Positions 26,429 through 36,170 of a DNA stretch of 64,000 nt are shown here, piece by piece. The DNA lies in NCBI GenBank assembly GCA_030429545.1, contig JAUIFF010000002.1, forward strand, positions 558,001 through 622,000, written 5' to 3'. Position 1 is the first letter of the stretch. Each line of letters opens with the position of its first letter. The translations under genes and the position numbers were made by a program. The DNA comes from Polyangia bacterium. Its GTDB lineage: Bacteria; Myxococcota_A; Polyangia; Nannocystales; Nannocystaceae. The notes beneath the pieces are model-generated. The model saw only the letters and a list, made by a program, of their open reading frames with translations, had not been told where the DNA came from and searched no databases.

Positions 26429-28003
26429 TTAAGTTGTATGTACTTCGAGTTTCTCGTCTTCGAGCCGGGCCATGACCACCGCCGCCGTACTGTCGCCCAC
26501 GACATTGGTGGCGGTGCGGAACATGTCGAGCAAACGATCGACACCGAGGACCAGGGCGAGACCTTCGGTCGGTACGCCGACAGCCGTGAGCACCATGGCC
26601 AGGGTGATCATGCCCGCCCCGGGGACCCCGGCGGCACCGACCGAGGCGAGCGTGGCCGAGGTGACGATCGTGAGCTGCTCGCCGAGGTTGAGGTCCATGC
26701 CGTAAATCTGGGCGATAAACAGGGCGGCGACCCCCTGGTACAGAGCTGTCCCGTCCATGTTGATGGTGGCCCCGAGCGGCAGGACAAAGCTACTGGTTTG
26801 GTTGCTCACCCCAATGTTGTCCTCGACGCACTGCTTGGTGATCGGCAGGGTGGCCGACGATGACGATGTCGAAAACGCCAGCAGCAGGGCAGGGCGTATG
26901 GCCGCTAAAAACCCGACAAACGATAGCCGGGCGCCAAACGTCACCAGGGTGCCGTAGCTGATTGCGGCGTGGAGGGCAAGCCCGCCCAGGACAACCAATG
27001 TGTATACACCGAGTGCGAGGAGGACCGAGAGCCCGGTGCTGCCGACGACCTTAAACAACAGGGCCGCGACACCGACGGGGGCGAGTTTCATGGCGATGTG
27101 GACCAGCATCACCATTGCCTCGTTGCAGGTGTCGAGCATGCTCACGAGGGGCTTGGCCCGCTTTTGGTCAAGCATGGTGATGGCGATGCCAAACAACAGG
27201 GCAAAGCAGATAATCTGCAGCATGTCGCCATTGGCCAGCGAGGCTATCGGGTTGCTGGGGACCATCGAGAGCAGTTGGTCGACGACGCCTTGGCTATCGG
27301 CCGCGCGCGCGGCCGTGGATTGGGCGGCGTCGCTGTATGAACTCAACAGCCGCGCACGTTCCTCTTCGGCCAACAAAGTGCCGGGCTGGACGAGGTTGCA
27401 AAGCCCCACCCCGATAACGAGGGCAACCACGGTCGTGCCCAAAAACAGGCCGATGGTGCGGGTGCCCATGCGTCCGAGTCGGTGGAGGTCGCCGAGCGAG
27501 GCCACGCCCACGCACAGCGAAAAGAACACCAGCGGGATCACGACCATGCGAATGAGCGCCAAAAACAGCCGCCCGAGCCACTCGGTCGCGTCGACCAACA
27601 GTTGGCCGATGGGCGCGTAGCTAGTCACCTGGGGGGCGATGTCGCGAACAAACCCCGTGTGCGGTTCGCCGACCTTGGCCCCGCGCGCGGCTTTGGGTTC
27701 GTGTTGTTGCAGCGCGAGCAATTGCCGGGCATCGAGTTTCCAGCGGATCTCGAGCCAGTCAGGCCCATCGTCCGCAGGCTTACGGGCGACGATCTGCGCT
27801 TGCCGAAGGCCATAGGAAAGTTCGGCTGGTGAACTATCGTCGTCGGCCTGTTGCACAACCGCGGCCTTGCCAGTGAGGTTGACCGCGGTTTGTGGCAGCA
27901 GGCTCGAGTTGGGACCAACCAAAAACCCGAGCACAACCCCGAGCACCATCCCCAACAGGATTTTGGTGTGTAACTGCATACGACCGGATTGCGCGTCCGA
28001 CAT
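26429..28003 (-). CDS. Dicarboxylate/amino acid:cation symporter (DAACS family)
   Basis: A 524-residue inner-membrane transporter of the glutamate/aspartate/C4-dicarboxylate symporter family. It has the hallmark HP2/TM8 stretch (AGMITLAMVLTAVGVPTEGLALVLGVDRLLDMFRTATNV is split here by its motifs VPTEGLAL and DRLLDMFRT), the serine-rich reentrant loop FSTSSSSATLPIT, and GATINMDGTALYQGV. An insert of about 100 residues between the first and second membrane segments is longer than in typical GltP and rich in charged residues, so a periplasmic domain is possible. Substrate cannot be assigned with confidence. Divergent from the NAD synthetase gene. Confidence 0.92.
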   Translation of the reverse strand: MSDAQSGRMQLHTKILLGMVLGVVLGFLVGPNSSLLPQTAVNLTGKAAVVQQADDDSSPAELSYGLRQAQIVARKPADDGPDWLEIRWKLDARQLLALQQHEPKAARGAKVGEPHTGFVRDIAPQVTSYAPIGQLLVDATEWLGRLFLALIRMVVIPLVFFSLCVGVASLGDLHRLGRMGTRTIGLFLGTTVVALVIGVGLCNLVQPGTLLAEEERARLLSSYSDAAQSTAARAADSQGVVDQLLSMVPSNPIASLANGDMLQIICFALLFGIAITMLDQKRAKPLVSMLDTCNEAMVMLVHIAMKLAPVGVAALLFKVVGSTGLSVLLALGVYTLVVLGGLALHAAISYGTLVTFGARLSFVGFLAAIRPALLLAFSTSSSSATLPITKQCVEDNIGVSNQTSSFVLPLGATINMDGTALYQGVAALFIAQIYGMDLNLGEQLTIVTSATLASVGAAGVPGAGMITLAMVLTAVGVPTEGLALVLGVDRLLDMFRTATNVVGDSTAAVVMARLEDEKLEVHTT

Positions 28004-28120
28004 GCGCGTGAGTGTACCCGAGCGCGAACGTGCAATCGGCCCTGCATTTGTCTGCGCAGGCCCACAAGCGTCGAGAAATCAGACCACAGCGGCCAACCGC
28101 GGGGCTACCATGTCCGCGTT

Positions 28121-29146
28121 ATGCCCGTCCTCGACACACAAGCCCTCATCGACAACCGCGTCAACGCCATTGCGGCCTACCACAAGGCCTCCGGGATCGT
28201 CCGGGCCGAGCTCGACATCAGCGGTGGGATCGATTCGGGGGTCATGCTCGGACTGTTGGTGCGGGCATTGGGTGCCAACAACATCACGGCTGCCTACAGC
28301 AGCATCAACTCGTCGATTGAGTCCCGCGACCGCGCGCGCGTGGTTGCCAAGGCATTTGGCGTGCCGCTTATCGAGTTGGAACTCGGGCCGGTGTTTGCCG
28401 ACCTCGTCAAACACATGCGCGAGCAACTTGCGGTCGCCGGCTACGACCTCGCCGAAATCGATGCCCTGTGTGCCCGCGACGGCACTGTGCTTGGGTCGTT
28501 GCGATCGTGTTTGCGGGCGCCTGTCGGCCGTGCGCTCAACCGCCTGACCAACGGGGGCATTCGCCACGGGACCGGTAACGAGTGCGAGGACCGGTGGATG
28601 CGGTTTTATCAAAAAGGTGGCGACGGCGAAGTCGACACCAACCCGATCGCGATGTTGGCCAAGGGTGAGGTCTACCAACTTGCCCAAGCCATCGGGGTCC
28701 CGCGTGAGCTTATCGATGCCCTGCCCACGCCCGACCTCCAAGGCGTCGGCGAGGCCCACAACGACGAGGATGAGCTCAAGGCCCTCACGGGCGTGGCCTG
28801 GAGCTACAGTCGGATCGACACCGCCGGCAATTATCGCGTGGTTGGCACGATCGAGCGCATGAGCCGATTGCTCGACCTCCCCGGTGCCGAGGCTGTGTTT
28901 GCCCCGGCCGAGCTCACCGATGGGGCCCTCGCCAAGGTCGTTGCAATTGCACAAAGTGGGCCGTTCGCCGGCTACAGCACAGACGATGTGGCCGGGTTTG
29001 TCCGTTCGGCCCGCAAGATGGAGCGGGTGACCCGGCACAAGTGGAACCCCAACTGTCCGACCTTGGGTGAGCGCAGTGAGCTGGTCAACGCCGGGATTTT
29101 GAGCGACGAGCTGCCCAAGGTATCTTCCGCATCGCCGGCGAGCTAG
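28121..29146 (+). CDS. nadE: NAD(+) synthetase
   Basis: Amidates deamido-NAD to NAD+ with ATP, the last step of NAD synthesis. The ATP-pyrophosphatase loop SGGIDSGVML lies near residue 34, followed by YSSINSSIESRDRARVV. The conserved GNECEDRWMRF block and the C-terminal RVTRHKWNPNCP stretch are present. No glutaminase domain is fused, so it should use ammonia, or a separate glutaminase. Length 341 residues is above the ~275 of the ammonia-dependent type, mostly from an extended C-terminus. The start ATG at 28121 leaves the expected short lead before the loop; the frame is open further upstream. Confidence 0.9.
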   Translation: MPVLDTQALIDNRVNAIAAYHKASGIVRAELDISGGIDSGVMLGLLVRALGANNITAAYSSINSSIESRDRARVVAKAFGVPLIELELGPVFADLVKHMREQLAVAGYDLAEIDALCARDGTVLGSLRSCLRAPVGRALNRLTNGGIRHGTGNECEDRWMRFYQKGGDGEVDTNPIAMLAKGEVYQLAQAIGVPRELIDALPTPDLQGVGEAHNDEDELKALTGVAWSYSRIDTAGNYRVVGTIERMSRLLDLPGAEAVFAPAELTDGALAKVVAIAQSGPFAGYSTDDVAGFVRSARKMERVTRHKWNPNCPTLGERSELVNAGILSDELPKVSSASPAS

Positions 29147-29230
29147 GTCGGGGATGTTTTCGGCCGCCTAGTTGGCACAGATGTTACACGAGGGGCCCGA
29201 TCGCGCCCCGGTTTGCGCTACCGTAGACCG

Positions 29231-31318
29231 ATGCGGGCTGATTCTCAAATACATGTATGGGCAATGACTTTAGGCGCGGCGGTGCTGTCAGTCGGCTGCG
29301 CCGGCCCGATGGGCGACACCACGGCAGGCGAAACGACCAGCGGGACTACTGAGGCGACAACTGGGGAGTCGACTGCAGGGCCCTCGACGGGTTCCGGACC
29401 CACCGAGTCGACCTCGCAAGCGACGGGTAGCGAGACTGACGCGACAACCAGCGATACGGATGACGAATCCGCGAGCGAGAGCAGTGACACGACGACCACC
29501 GGTGAGCCTCCAGCCGATCCGCCCGCGGGCGATGTTGTCACCTATGCCGGAGCCCATCAGTTTCACCGGATCAAGCGCCTGTCCGATGGAACACTTTTGC
29601 TCAGTGGCCAGGCGACCAACCTCGACTGGCTGCCAGCCGACACCGAAACGACCGAGTTGGTGGCCGCCGGTATCGACAGCGCATCTGCGGGCAACATCGG
29701 CCTGCTCGTACACGTCTCCGCCGATCTCTCGACCATCTTGCACGTGGTGCACTTTCCCGCGGGGAGCGTTCGTGATGTCGTCCGCATGCGCTCAACGGAG
29801 GTGCCCGGCGAGCCAACCGGAGAGCTTTTTATCTCGGGGCGGCGCGACACCGCTGATGTCGAAAACGAGGGCTATTACCTGGCTAAGCTCGACAACAACT
29901 TTGTCGACGGGCCGCCTTCGGGGGTTGTGTGGACATACAACGTTCGTGGGCGGCCACGCCAGGCGGGCGGGTTTAACGGGGAGTCCCACTACAAATCGCG
30001 CCAGCCGTGGGACGTGCAAAGCGACGGGCGGGTGGTCTACGGCCTAGGCTCGGAGTACGACTTTTCGTGGGCGGCGATCGAGCGCCTCTCGCCCGAGGGT
30101 GTTCCCGAGAAGGTGCCGGGTTGGCCAGGGCAGGAGTGGGACGACCACAGCGCGGTGGTGATGAAGGCCGGTCGCCACGGGAGTTTGCGGTCGCCGACCC
30201 AGGCCGACTACGACGCGCTGCTCAGCGACGGCAACGGCCGCGACGATCGCCAGGGAACCTGGCCCGATGATTACTATTTTTCGGGGCCGTGCCCAGACAA
30301 GGACAATTGCCCCGGAGGCCCGGGTTACACCGGCTACCGCACCAGCGATAAGCCAACCCAACGTGTGGGCGACATCGTGATCGACCGCCGCAGCGACATC
30401 ATGTACTTCGGTTACAGCACGCAGTCGGTGTTGCCGAGCAACCTGCCTGACTTTGAACCGGCCGTGGTGGCGATGGACAGCGAAGGCTATTTGCTGTGGT
30501 GGAGCCGGCTGTACCATGAACGCATTGAAAAAAACGGCGGCGGCTTTCACCAAAACTCAACCCCCGATCAATATGTCGACGATCTAGAAATTGATTATAC
30601 AAACGATCGCTTGGTCGTGCTCGCGCGGGCCCACGGCAACAACGTGATCAACTTTTGGTCGGGTGACCAAATCGCCGCCCAGCCGGGCGCCAGCGGGTTT
30701 CAGAACCGGTTTACCGGGACCAGCGGCAACATTCACATCTCGTGGCTCGGCAAGCTCAGCCTCGCCGAGGGCACGCTCCACGCCAGCACCTATGTCGCCG
30801 AGTATGTCGATGGCGACAACAACTATGGGGCAGCCTTCGACGATGGACTACTCGCCGGTTGGCCCAACCCCAACGCCGGCTGGCCCGACCTCAACACCAC
30901 CCGCTGCCACGGCGACCTCGCGGTCGATGGCGCTGGCCATGTCCTGGTGACCTGTGTTGGGCGGCGGACCATGACGACGAGCAATGCCTACCAGCAGATG
31001 CTCAAGCCGGGGGAGGGCAGCTCGACGTGGAACGCCTTTGCCCGGGTCTACCGGCCGGACCTCAGCGGCCTTGTCTATTCGACCCTTCTGGTTGGTACCT
31101 GGGACCCAGAAAATGGTGCAGGTGGCGGCAACACCGAGCTGCGCGGGAGTGTGTTGATCGACGGAGTCGGCCTCTATACGGTCGGTGCGCATACAACAGA
31201 TGAAGAAGGGATGGCCGACGGCAATCCTGTACCGGTCGCCGAAGTGCCGATGTGGGGCCAACAGGCGCCCGATGGCGAGACGGCGCTTGTCGGGTACTTC
31301 TCGGTTGATAGTTGGTAG
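29231..31318 (+). CDS. Large beta-propeller-like lipoprotein, unknown function
   Basis: A 695-residue predicted lipoprotein from ATG 29231: lipobox SVGC, then a Thr/Ser/Glu/Asp linker to about residue 100. The remainder is beta-rich with recurrent blocks of the kind GTLLLSGQATN, GELFISGRRDT, DIMYFGYSTQS and GHVLVTCVGRR, each ending in an SG/GR turn. That pattern fits a secreted beta-propeller (SBBP/NHL-like) fold. No catalytic motif is recognised. A Cys-containing insertion (PCPDKDNCPGGPGYTGYR) may bind a ligand. It stands alone between nadE and the ftsK terminator. Confidence 0.75.
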   Translation: MRADSQIHVWAMTLGAAVLSVGCAGPMGDTTAGETTSGTTEATTGESTAGPSTGSGPTESTSQATGSETDATTSDTDDESASESSDTTTTGEPPADPPAGDVVTYAGAHQFHRIKRLSDGTLLLSGQATNLDWLPADTETTELVAAGIDSASAGNIGLLVHVSADLSTILHVVHFPAGSVRDVVRMRSTEVPGEPTGELFISGRRDTADVENEGYYLAKLDNNFVDGPPSGVVWTYNVRGRPRQAGGFNGESHYKSRQPWDVQSDGRVVYGLGSEYDFSWAAIERLSPEGVPEKVPGWPGQEWDDHSAVVMKAGRHGSLRSPTQADYDALLSDGNGRDDRQGTWPDDYYFSGPCPDKDNCPGGPGYTGYRTSDKPTQRVGDIVIDRRSDIMYFGYSTQSVLPSNLPDFEPAVVAMDSEGYLLWWSRLYHERIEKNGGGFHQNSTPDQYVDDLEIDYTNDRLVVLARAHGNNVINFWSGDQIAAQPGASGFQNRFTGTSGNIHISWLGKLSLAEGTLHASTYVAEYVDGDNNYGAAFDDGLLAGWPNPNAGWPDLNTTRCHGDLAVDGAGHVLVTCVGRRTMTTSNAYQQMLKPGEGSSTWNAFARVYRPDLSGLVYSTLLVGTWDPENGAGGGNTELRGSVLIDGVGLYTVGAHTTDEEGMADGNPVPVAEVPMWGQQAPDGETALVGYFSVDSW

Positions 31319-31343
31319 GGCACTTCTCGGGTCGTGAACCAAC

Positions 31344-31367
31344 AAAAACGCCGGCAAAACGCCGGCG
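31344..31367 (-). terminator. Rho-independent terminator of ftsK
   Basis: Perfect 7-bp stem (CGCCGGC / GCCGGCG) with a five-base loop, followed on the minus strand by five T, 25 bases past the ftsK stop. It also faces the plus-strand lipoprotein gene ending at 31318. Confidence 0.82.
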
Positions 31368-31391
31368 CTTTGAAAAGTTGCAACAGCAATG

Positions 31392-34283
31392 TTATGCAGC
31401 GCGGATAAACACCTCGCGTGGCGTTGTCCCACGCGAGGGGCCGATCACGCCATCTTCCTCCATCATCTCGACGATTTTGGCGGCCCGGTTGTAGCCGATG
31501 TTGAGGCGGCGCTGGATCATGCTGGTGCTGACCTTTTGCGCCTCGGCGACGATTTGCACCGCTCGGTCGTAGAGTGCGTCGACCTTACGATCCTCGCGGT
31601 TTTGCGTGTTGTCCCGCTTCTCCGTGATCGAGTTGTTGTAGACCGGTTTAGCCTGCTTTTTGATGAAGTCGGCGACCTTGATGATCTCGTCTTCCGAGAC
31701 ATAACAACCGTGCACACGTTGCGGTTGGGTGCCGCGGTCCATGTACAACATGTCGCCCATGCCGAGCAGCTGCTTGGCACCCTTTTGGTCGAGGATGGTG
31801 CGCGAGTCGACGTCGCTTGTCACCTGAAAGGCAATTCGCGAGGGGAAGTTGTTTTTGATGGTACCGGTGATGACATCGACACTCGGGCGCTGGGTGGCGA
31901 CGATCAGGTGGATGCCGGCGGCCCGGGCCTTGGCGGCAATCCGGGCAACCGAGGCCTCGACCTCTTTGCTGGCGACCATCATCAAGTCGGCGAACTCGTC
32001 GATGATGACCACGATGTAGGGCATGTGCTCGGGGCACTCGCCGATGTCGGCCGAGACCGGACCTGTCGTGAGGGACATCTGCCCCTTGGCATCGACTTGG
32101 ACACCGGGAAGCATCGAGCCGGGCAGGGTTTCTTCGCCCTCTTCACGAGCAGCCTTGCTGGCGGCTTCGGCAGCCTCCTCGAGCGCCCGCTTTTCGGCTT
32201 CCCACTCCTTGACCAGGGTTGGCAACTTGCGGTTGAACCCGCCGATATCGCGAACCTGGGCCTCGCTGAGGACTTTGTAGCGCCGCTCCATTTCATCGAC
32301 GGTCCAGCGCAGGGCCAGGTTGGCCTGCTCGGCGTCGGTGATCACCGGCAACAGCAGGTGGGGGATGTCTTTGTAGATGCTGAGCTCGAGCATCTTGGGG
32401 TCGATCATGATCATGCGGACATCCTCGGGCGAGCACGAGTGCAGCAGCGAACAGATCATCGAGTTGACACCGACCGACTTACCCGAACCCGTTGCACCTG
32501 CAACGAGTAGGTGGGGCGCACGGGCGAGGTCGATGGTAATCGGCTTGCCCGTGATGTTCTTGCCCAGGGCCATCGGCAGCTTGGCCTTGCGCTTGGCCCC
32601 AAAGGCCTCACCGTCGAGAATTTCCTTGATCGTGACCATCTCGCGGTTTTTGTTGGGGACCTCAAAGCCGACGGTCGCCTTTCCGGGAATCGGTGCCAAA
32701 ATACGAATTCGGATGGCTTCGAGGGCCATCGCCAGGTCGTTTTCGAGGCTCTCGATCCGCGAGAGCTTGACCCCCGGTTCGGGCTTGAACTCGTAGCGCG
32801 TAATCACCGGGCCGGGGTGAATCTTGGTGACCTTGCCGCGGATTTTGAACTGAGCCAGGGCGTGCTCGATGCACTCGGCCTGCTCCAACACAAACCCCTT
32901 GTCGACCTCGACGGCTTGCGCTCCGTCGACGGCCTCAAACAGTTTGGAAGGGGGCAACTTGTAGTCGCCGGTACCCAGGCGAATGACGCCCGGAATCGAC
33001 TTGACCCCTTCGCCTTTTTGCTTCTTGGCGGCGGCCCGGCGGGCGGCGAGGTCCTGGGGACGCAGGGGAGCCTTCTTGCGATTTTTGCTCGCGGTCGACT
33101 CGGCCGCCGGCTCGCGGTCGACCCCATTTTCGGGCGTCGCCTCGTTGACATCATCTTCGCGTTCGCTGATTTCGATGTCCGGGTTGGTGACGGGTTTTTT
33201 GGCTTCGGTCTTGGCGGCTTCCGACTTTTTAGCCTTGGGTTCAGGCTCGCTGACAACGATTTCGGGAAGCTCCCGCGGGCGGTCGAGCTTGCGATTTTTG
33301 CGCGGGGAGTCCTTGCCAGTTGCCGGTTGTTTTTTGTCCTTGGCCTTTGATTTTTTGCTCGCCTTGTCCTTTTTATCCTTGGTGGACTTTTTGGCCTTGG
33401 ACTTACGCGTGGGTTTGGCGGCAACTTCCTCTTCGACCTCTTCGTCCTCGTACTCGGCTTCTTCGTCCTCCTCGTATTCGTACTCCTCGTCGTCCTCCTC
33501 GTACTCGTACTCCTCGTCCTCGGCTTCTTCTTCGTCGTCCTCCTCGTACTCGTACTCCTCGTCGTCCTCGGCTTCTTCTTCCTCGTCGACCTCCTCGTAC
33601 TCGTACTCCTCGTCGTCCTCCTCTACATCATAGGCATCATCGCGGGCGAGCTCGTCCTCATCCTGCTCGCGGCGCAGGGCCTGGACCACACCGGTGGCCA
33701 CATTCCAGACGTAGGTCGAGGCGGTGACCACTGCCTTGCCCATGAGCGCCGAGGCGTAGAGCAGGTGGTCGAGGGTTAATGGTGTAGATGCAACAAGTCC
33801 GGTGACCAGCAACGCCAAGGCGACAATATAGGTGCCCAGGGTATCAAACAGACCAATGCTGACCTCGCCGAGTAGCTCGCCCAACAGCCCGCCGACCGTG
33901 TAGCCGTGGATGCGGTGGGCGTCGAAGGTTGTATGTAGGAGCACACAGGCGGCGATCGTGGCCGCCGTAAACCCGAGGCTCTCGCCGAGTTCCAAGTCGA
34001 CGACGTCGCCCAGTAAGGCCTTGATCCCAAGCGCAAGTACGCCGGCGGCGAGTAGGTACGAGGTCATCCCAAACACGCTGTAGAGCGCGCTTGCGACCAT
34101 CGTCCCAACCGGCCCCATGAGGGTGCCGTCGCCGAATTGAAACGAGAACAGGCCACCAATCGTCAGCGCGCCCACGGCGAGGAGGGCGAGGCCAAGGAAT
34201 TCGCCCCACGGCCGTGGGATCCCAGGCTCGGAGGTGCGCGGCGCGGTAGCGCGGGAGGTTTTTCGGTTGCGTGTTTGTCCCAT
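31392..34283 (-). CDS. ftsK: DNA translocase FtsK/SpoIIIE
   Basis: A 963-residue septal DNA pump that moves chromosome ends through the division septum. Start chosen at ATG 34283 (MGQTRNRKTSRA), since the upstream extension is not conserved in type. Four membrane segments lie in residues 25-190, then a very long acidic linker (about 214-286, EEYEYEEDDEE-type repeats) and a Lys/Ala-rich part, then the motor: Walker A GATGSGKS (about 597), Walker B VVIIDEFADLM (about 757), and the C-terminal winged-helix gamma domain (about 905-963) that reads KOPS-like sites. The acid-to-basic order of the linker is unusual in its length. Confidence 0.94.
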   Translation of the reverse strand: MGQTRNRKTSRATAPRTSEPGIPRPWGEFLGLALLAVGALTIGGLFSFQFGDGTLMGPVGTMVASALYSVFGMTSYLLAAGVLALGIKALLGDVVDLELGESLGFTAATIAACVLLHTTFDAHRIHGYTVGGLLGELLGEVSIGLFDTLGTYIVALALLVTGLVASTPLTLDHLLYASALMGKAVVTASTYVWNVATGVVQALRREQDEDELARDDAYDVEEDDEEYEYEEVDEEEEAEDDEEYEYEEDDEEEAEDEEYEYEEDDEEYEYEEDEEAEYEDEEVEEEVAAKPTRKSKAKKSTKDKKDKASKKSKAKDKKQPATGKDSPRKNRKLDRPRELPEIVVSEPEPKAKKSEAAKTEAKKPVTNPDIEISEREDDVNEATPENGVDREPAAESTASKNRKKAPLRPQDLAARRAAAKKQKGEGVKSIPGVIRLGTGDYKLPPSKLFEAVDGAQAVEVDKGFVLEQAECIEHALAQFKIRGKVTKIHPGPVITRYEFKPEPGVKLSRIESLENDLAMALEAIRIRILAPIPGKATVGFEVPNKNREMVTIKEILDGEAFGAKRKAKLPMALGKNITGKPITIDLARAPHLLVAGATGSGKSVGVNSMICSLLHSCSPEDVRMIMIDPKMLELSIYKDIPHLLLPVITDAEQANLALRWTVDEMERRYKVLSEAQVRDIGGFNRKLPTLVKEWEAEKRALEEAAEAASKAAREEGEETLPGSMLPGVQVDAKGQMSLTTGPVSADIGECPEHMPYIVVIIDEFADLMMVASKEVEASVARIAAKARAAGIHLIVATQRPSVDVITGTIKNNFPSRIAFQVTSDVDSRTILDQKGAKQLLGMGDMLYMDRGTQPQRVHGCYVSEDEIIKVADFIKKQAKPVYNNSITEKRDNTQNREDRKVDALYDRAVQIVAEAQKVSTSMIQRRLNIGYNRAAKIVEMMEEDGVIGPSRGTTPREVFIRAA
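33424..33640 (-). repeat. Imperfect repeat coding for acidic FtsK linker
   Basis: Repeating GAGTACGAGTACGAGGA-type units on the minus strand, encoding EEYEYEEDDEE blocks. Six or more related copies are present, so the array could expand or contract in frame. Confidence 0.85.
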
Positions 34284-34396
34284 TTTTATAACGAAATCAT
34301 GACGTTGTGCACGAATGCGCGGAGGGTGTCTCACACTATCCCACCCCATGGGATGAAAGATCAAAAAAAACACCCTTGTGGGGTAACCTGCGCTTC

Positions 34397-35191
34397 ATGC
34401 GAAGCGTCGCCGTCGCCCTGTGTTTATCCGTGTTTGCCCTGACCGGCTGCGAGAAGGATGAGATCCAAGCCGCACTCGATGAGTGTAACGACAACCTCTC
34501 CCGCACCCAAAAAGAGCTCCAAGCTGAGAAGGACAAAAACGCCAAACTCGAGTCCGACAAGCAGTCCTTGCAGGACAAAATTGCCGAGCTCGAAGAAGAG
34601 ATCAAACAACTCAACTCTCAGATCGATGACCTCGCCAAGAAAGCTGGCATCGTCAAAAAAGAGCTTGATGAGCTGCGAGCCGAGAAAGCCAAGCGCCTAG
34701 CTGAGCTCAAGGTCTACCGCGACCTGTTTGCCCGCCTTAAAGCGCTGGTCGACGCCGGCACGATTAAGGTCGAGTTCCGCAAGGGTCGCTTGGTGGTCAA
34801 GATGGCCAGCGAGATTTTGTTTGCCTCGGGCAAGACCGAACTCAAAGAAGAGGCTTTTGCCACCCTCACCGAACTGTCGAGTGCCCTGTCTCAGGTCAAG
34901 GACCGCGACTTCCTGGTCGCCGGTCACACCGACAACGTGCCCATTAAGACAGCTCGTTTTAAGAGCAACTGGGAACTCAGCACCGCCCGGGCCGTTTCAG
35001 TCGTCAAGTATCTGATTGAGCAGGGCTTCCCGACCGACCACATCGGTGCCGCCGGCTTTGGTGAGAACGACCCCGTGGCCGACAACGCCACCGACGAGGG
35101 CAAACAGCAAAACCGCCGGATCGAGATTATCCTGATGCCGAAACTCGGTAACATCCCCGGCCTCAAGGAAATGCTGACCGGCAACAGCTAA
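34397..35191 (+). CDS. OmpA-family peptidoglycan-binding lipoprotein with coiled coil
   Basis: A 264-residue predicted lipoprotein. ATG 34397 opens a signal peptide with lipobox ALTGC. Residues 22-120 form a strong coiled coil (heptad Glu/Lys/Leu, e.g. LQAEKDKNAKLESDKQSLQD), then an OmpA_C domain (about 138-262). It has GHTDNVPI with the peptidoglycan-contacting Asp and Arg (NRRIEIILMP). It is expected to link the outer membrane to peptidoglycan. It is divergent from ftsK across about 110 bases, an arrangement that suggests co-regulation with cell envelope or division. Confidence 0.9.
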   Translation: MRSVAVALCLSVFALTGCEKDEIQAALDECNDNLSRTQKELQAEKDKNAKLESDKQSLQDKIAELEEEIKQLNSQIDDLAKKAGIVKKELDELRAEKAKRLAELKVYRDLFARLKALVDAGTIKVEFRKGRLVVKMASEILFASGKTELKEEAFATLTELSSALSQVKDRDFLVAGHTDNVPIKTARFKSNWELSTARAVSVVKYLIEQGFPTDHIGAAGFGENDPVADNATDEGKQQNRRIEIILMPKLGNIPGLKEMLTGNS

Positions 35192-35272
35192 GCGGCCAGC
35201 AGCGTTCGCGCCAAGGCCTGTCGTTTTGGCAGCCTTGGCGTCGTTCGTTCGAAATAATCAGCATGTCCTAAT

Positions 35273-35285
35273 AGACATGTTGAAA
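35273..35285 (+). promoter_or_regulatory. AGACATGT element upstream of pseudokinase
   Basis: AGACATGTTGAAA begins 47 bases before the ATG at 35320. With upstream CATGTC it forms an inverted pair (CATGTC-ctaata-GACATG) at 35262-35279. See the similar elements near 22830, 56240 and 58675. Confidence 0.4.
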
Positions 35286-35319
35286 CCATCGCGCCAATGC
35301 TTCTGCTATTGTGTTGGCG

Positions 35320-36072
35320 ATGCCCGACGGTCGCGGCGAGTTTGTTGGCCTTACGCGCGGCGAGGTGTTTGACGGCGCCTACGAAGTCCTGCGGTGCCTC
35401 TCCTCCGACGCATGGGTGCACCACTACCTCGCCCGAGACAGCCAAAGCCGCGCCGAGGTGTCACTGATGGTGTTTGTCGGCAACGGGTCGCAGGCCCGCG
35501 ACGCCTGGTTTGAGCGCCTGCGCAAGCTCTCGCTGGTGCGCCACCCCAACATCCGCGAAGTGCTCAACCTAGGCGTTTGCAACCAACGTCCGTTTTTTGT
35601 CGCCCGCCACTACCCGGGAAACCCGTTGGCTGGTGAGCGCTTGCCGTATAGCCGACTGCTGACGATCGCCGGACAGTTGATCGAAGCCCTGAGTTTGCTG
35701 CACCGGCACGACCTGTGCCACGGGGCACTTCGGCGTGAATCTTGTAGGTGCATTGAGTCGGCGGGAGAGCCCGATGCCATTGTCATCGACGACGTGGGAC
35801 TGCGGATCGTGACGACCACCGACCCGCGCGAGGACATCCGTGCCCTGGCACGTTTGCTGAGCGAGCTCGCCGACCCACAACAGGTTCCCGAACGGTTTTT
35901 TGAGGTCGTCGACCAGGCTGCCAAGGTGCCGAACCTCGAGCAATTTGCAGCTACACTCGACCAGCTCAGCGCCCGCCGGCGGCCACGTACACTCGCCGTT
36001 GCCGGGCTATTGCTGGGGGCATTTGCCACCACAGCCGGTTTGGGATGGTGGTTGGCACAGCGTTCACAGTAG
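35320..36072 (+). CDS. Membrane-anchored Ser/Thr kinase-like protein, probable pseudokinase
   Basis: A 250-residue protein with a Hanks-kinase-like fold and a C-terminal membrane segment (about 225-245, VAGLLLGAFATTAGLGWWLAQ). LVRHPNIREVLNLG matches the region after the alpha-C helix and HRHDLCHGALRRESCRC resembles the catalytic loop. The catalytic HRD Asp is replaced (HG), no VAIK lysine is apparent and the DFG position reads DDVGL, so catalysis is unlikely. Pseudokinases may act as scaffolds or ligand sensors. It is tandem with, but about 130 bases from, the OmpA-like gene. The GTG nine bases earlier is an alternative start. Confidence 0.72.
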   Translation: MPDGRGEFVGLTRGEVFDGAYEVLRCLSSDAWVHHYLARDSQSRAEVSLMVFVGNGSQARDAWFERLRKLSLVRHPNIREVLNLGVCNQRPFFVARHYPGNPLAGERLPYSRLLTIAGQLIEALSLLHRHDLCHGALRRESCRCIESAGEPDAIVIDDVGLRIVTTTDPREDIRALARLLSELADPQQVPERFFEVVDQAAKVPNLEQFAATLDQLSARRRPRTLAVAGLLLGAFATTAGLGWWLAQRSQ

Positions 36073-36170
36073 CTTCAACACTCCTTGCATAGTCATGGTA
36101 ATCCAGCCGCGAGATGCCACACAGGTCATGGCTTGACCGGTATCGCGCTGGCTGCGTATGGTCGCAATCG

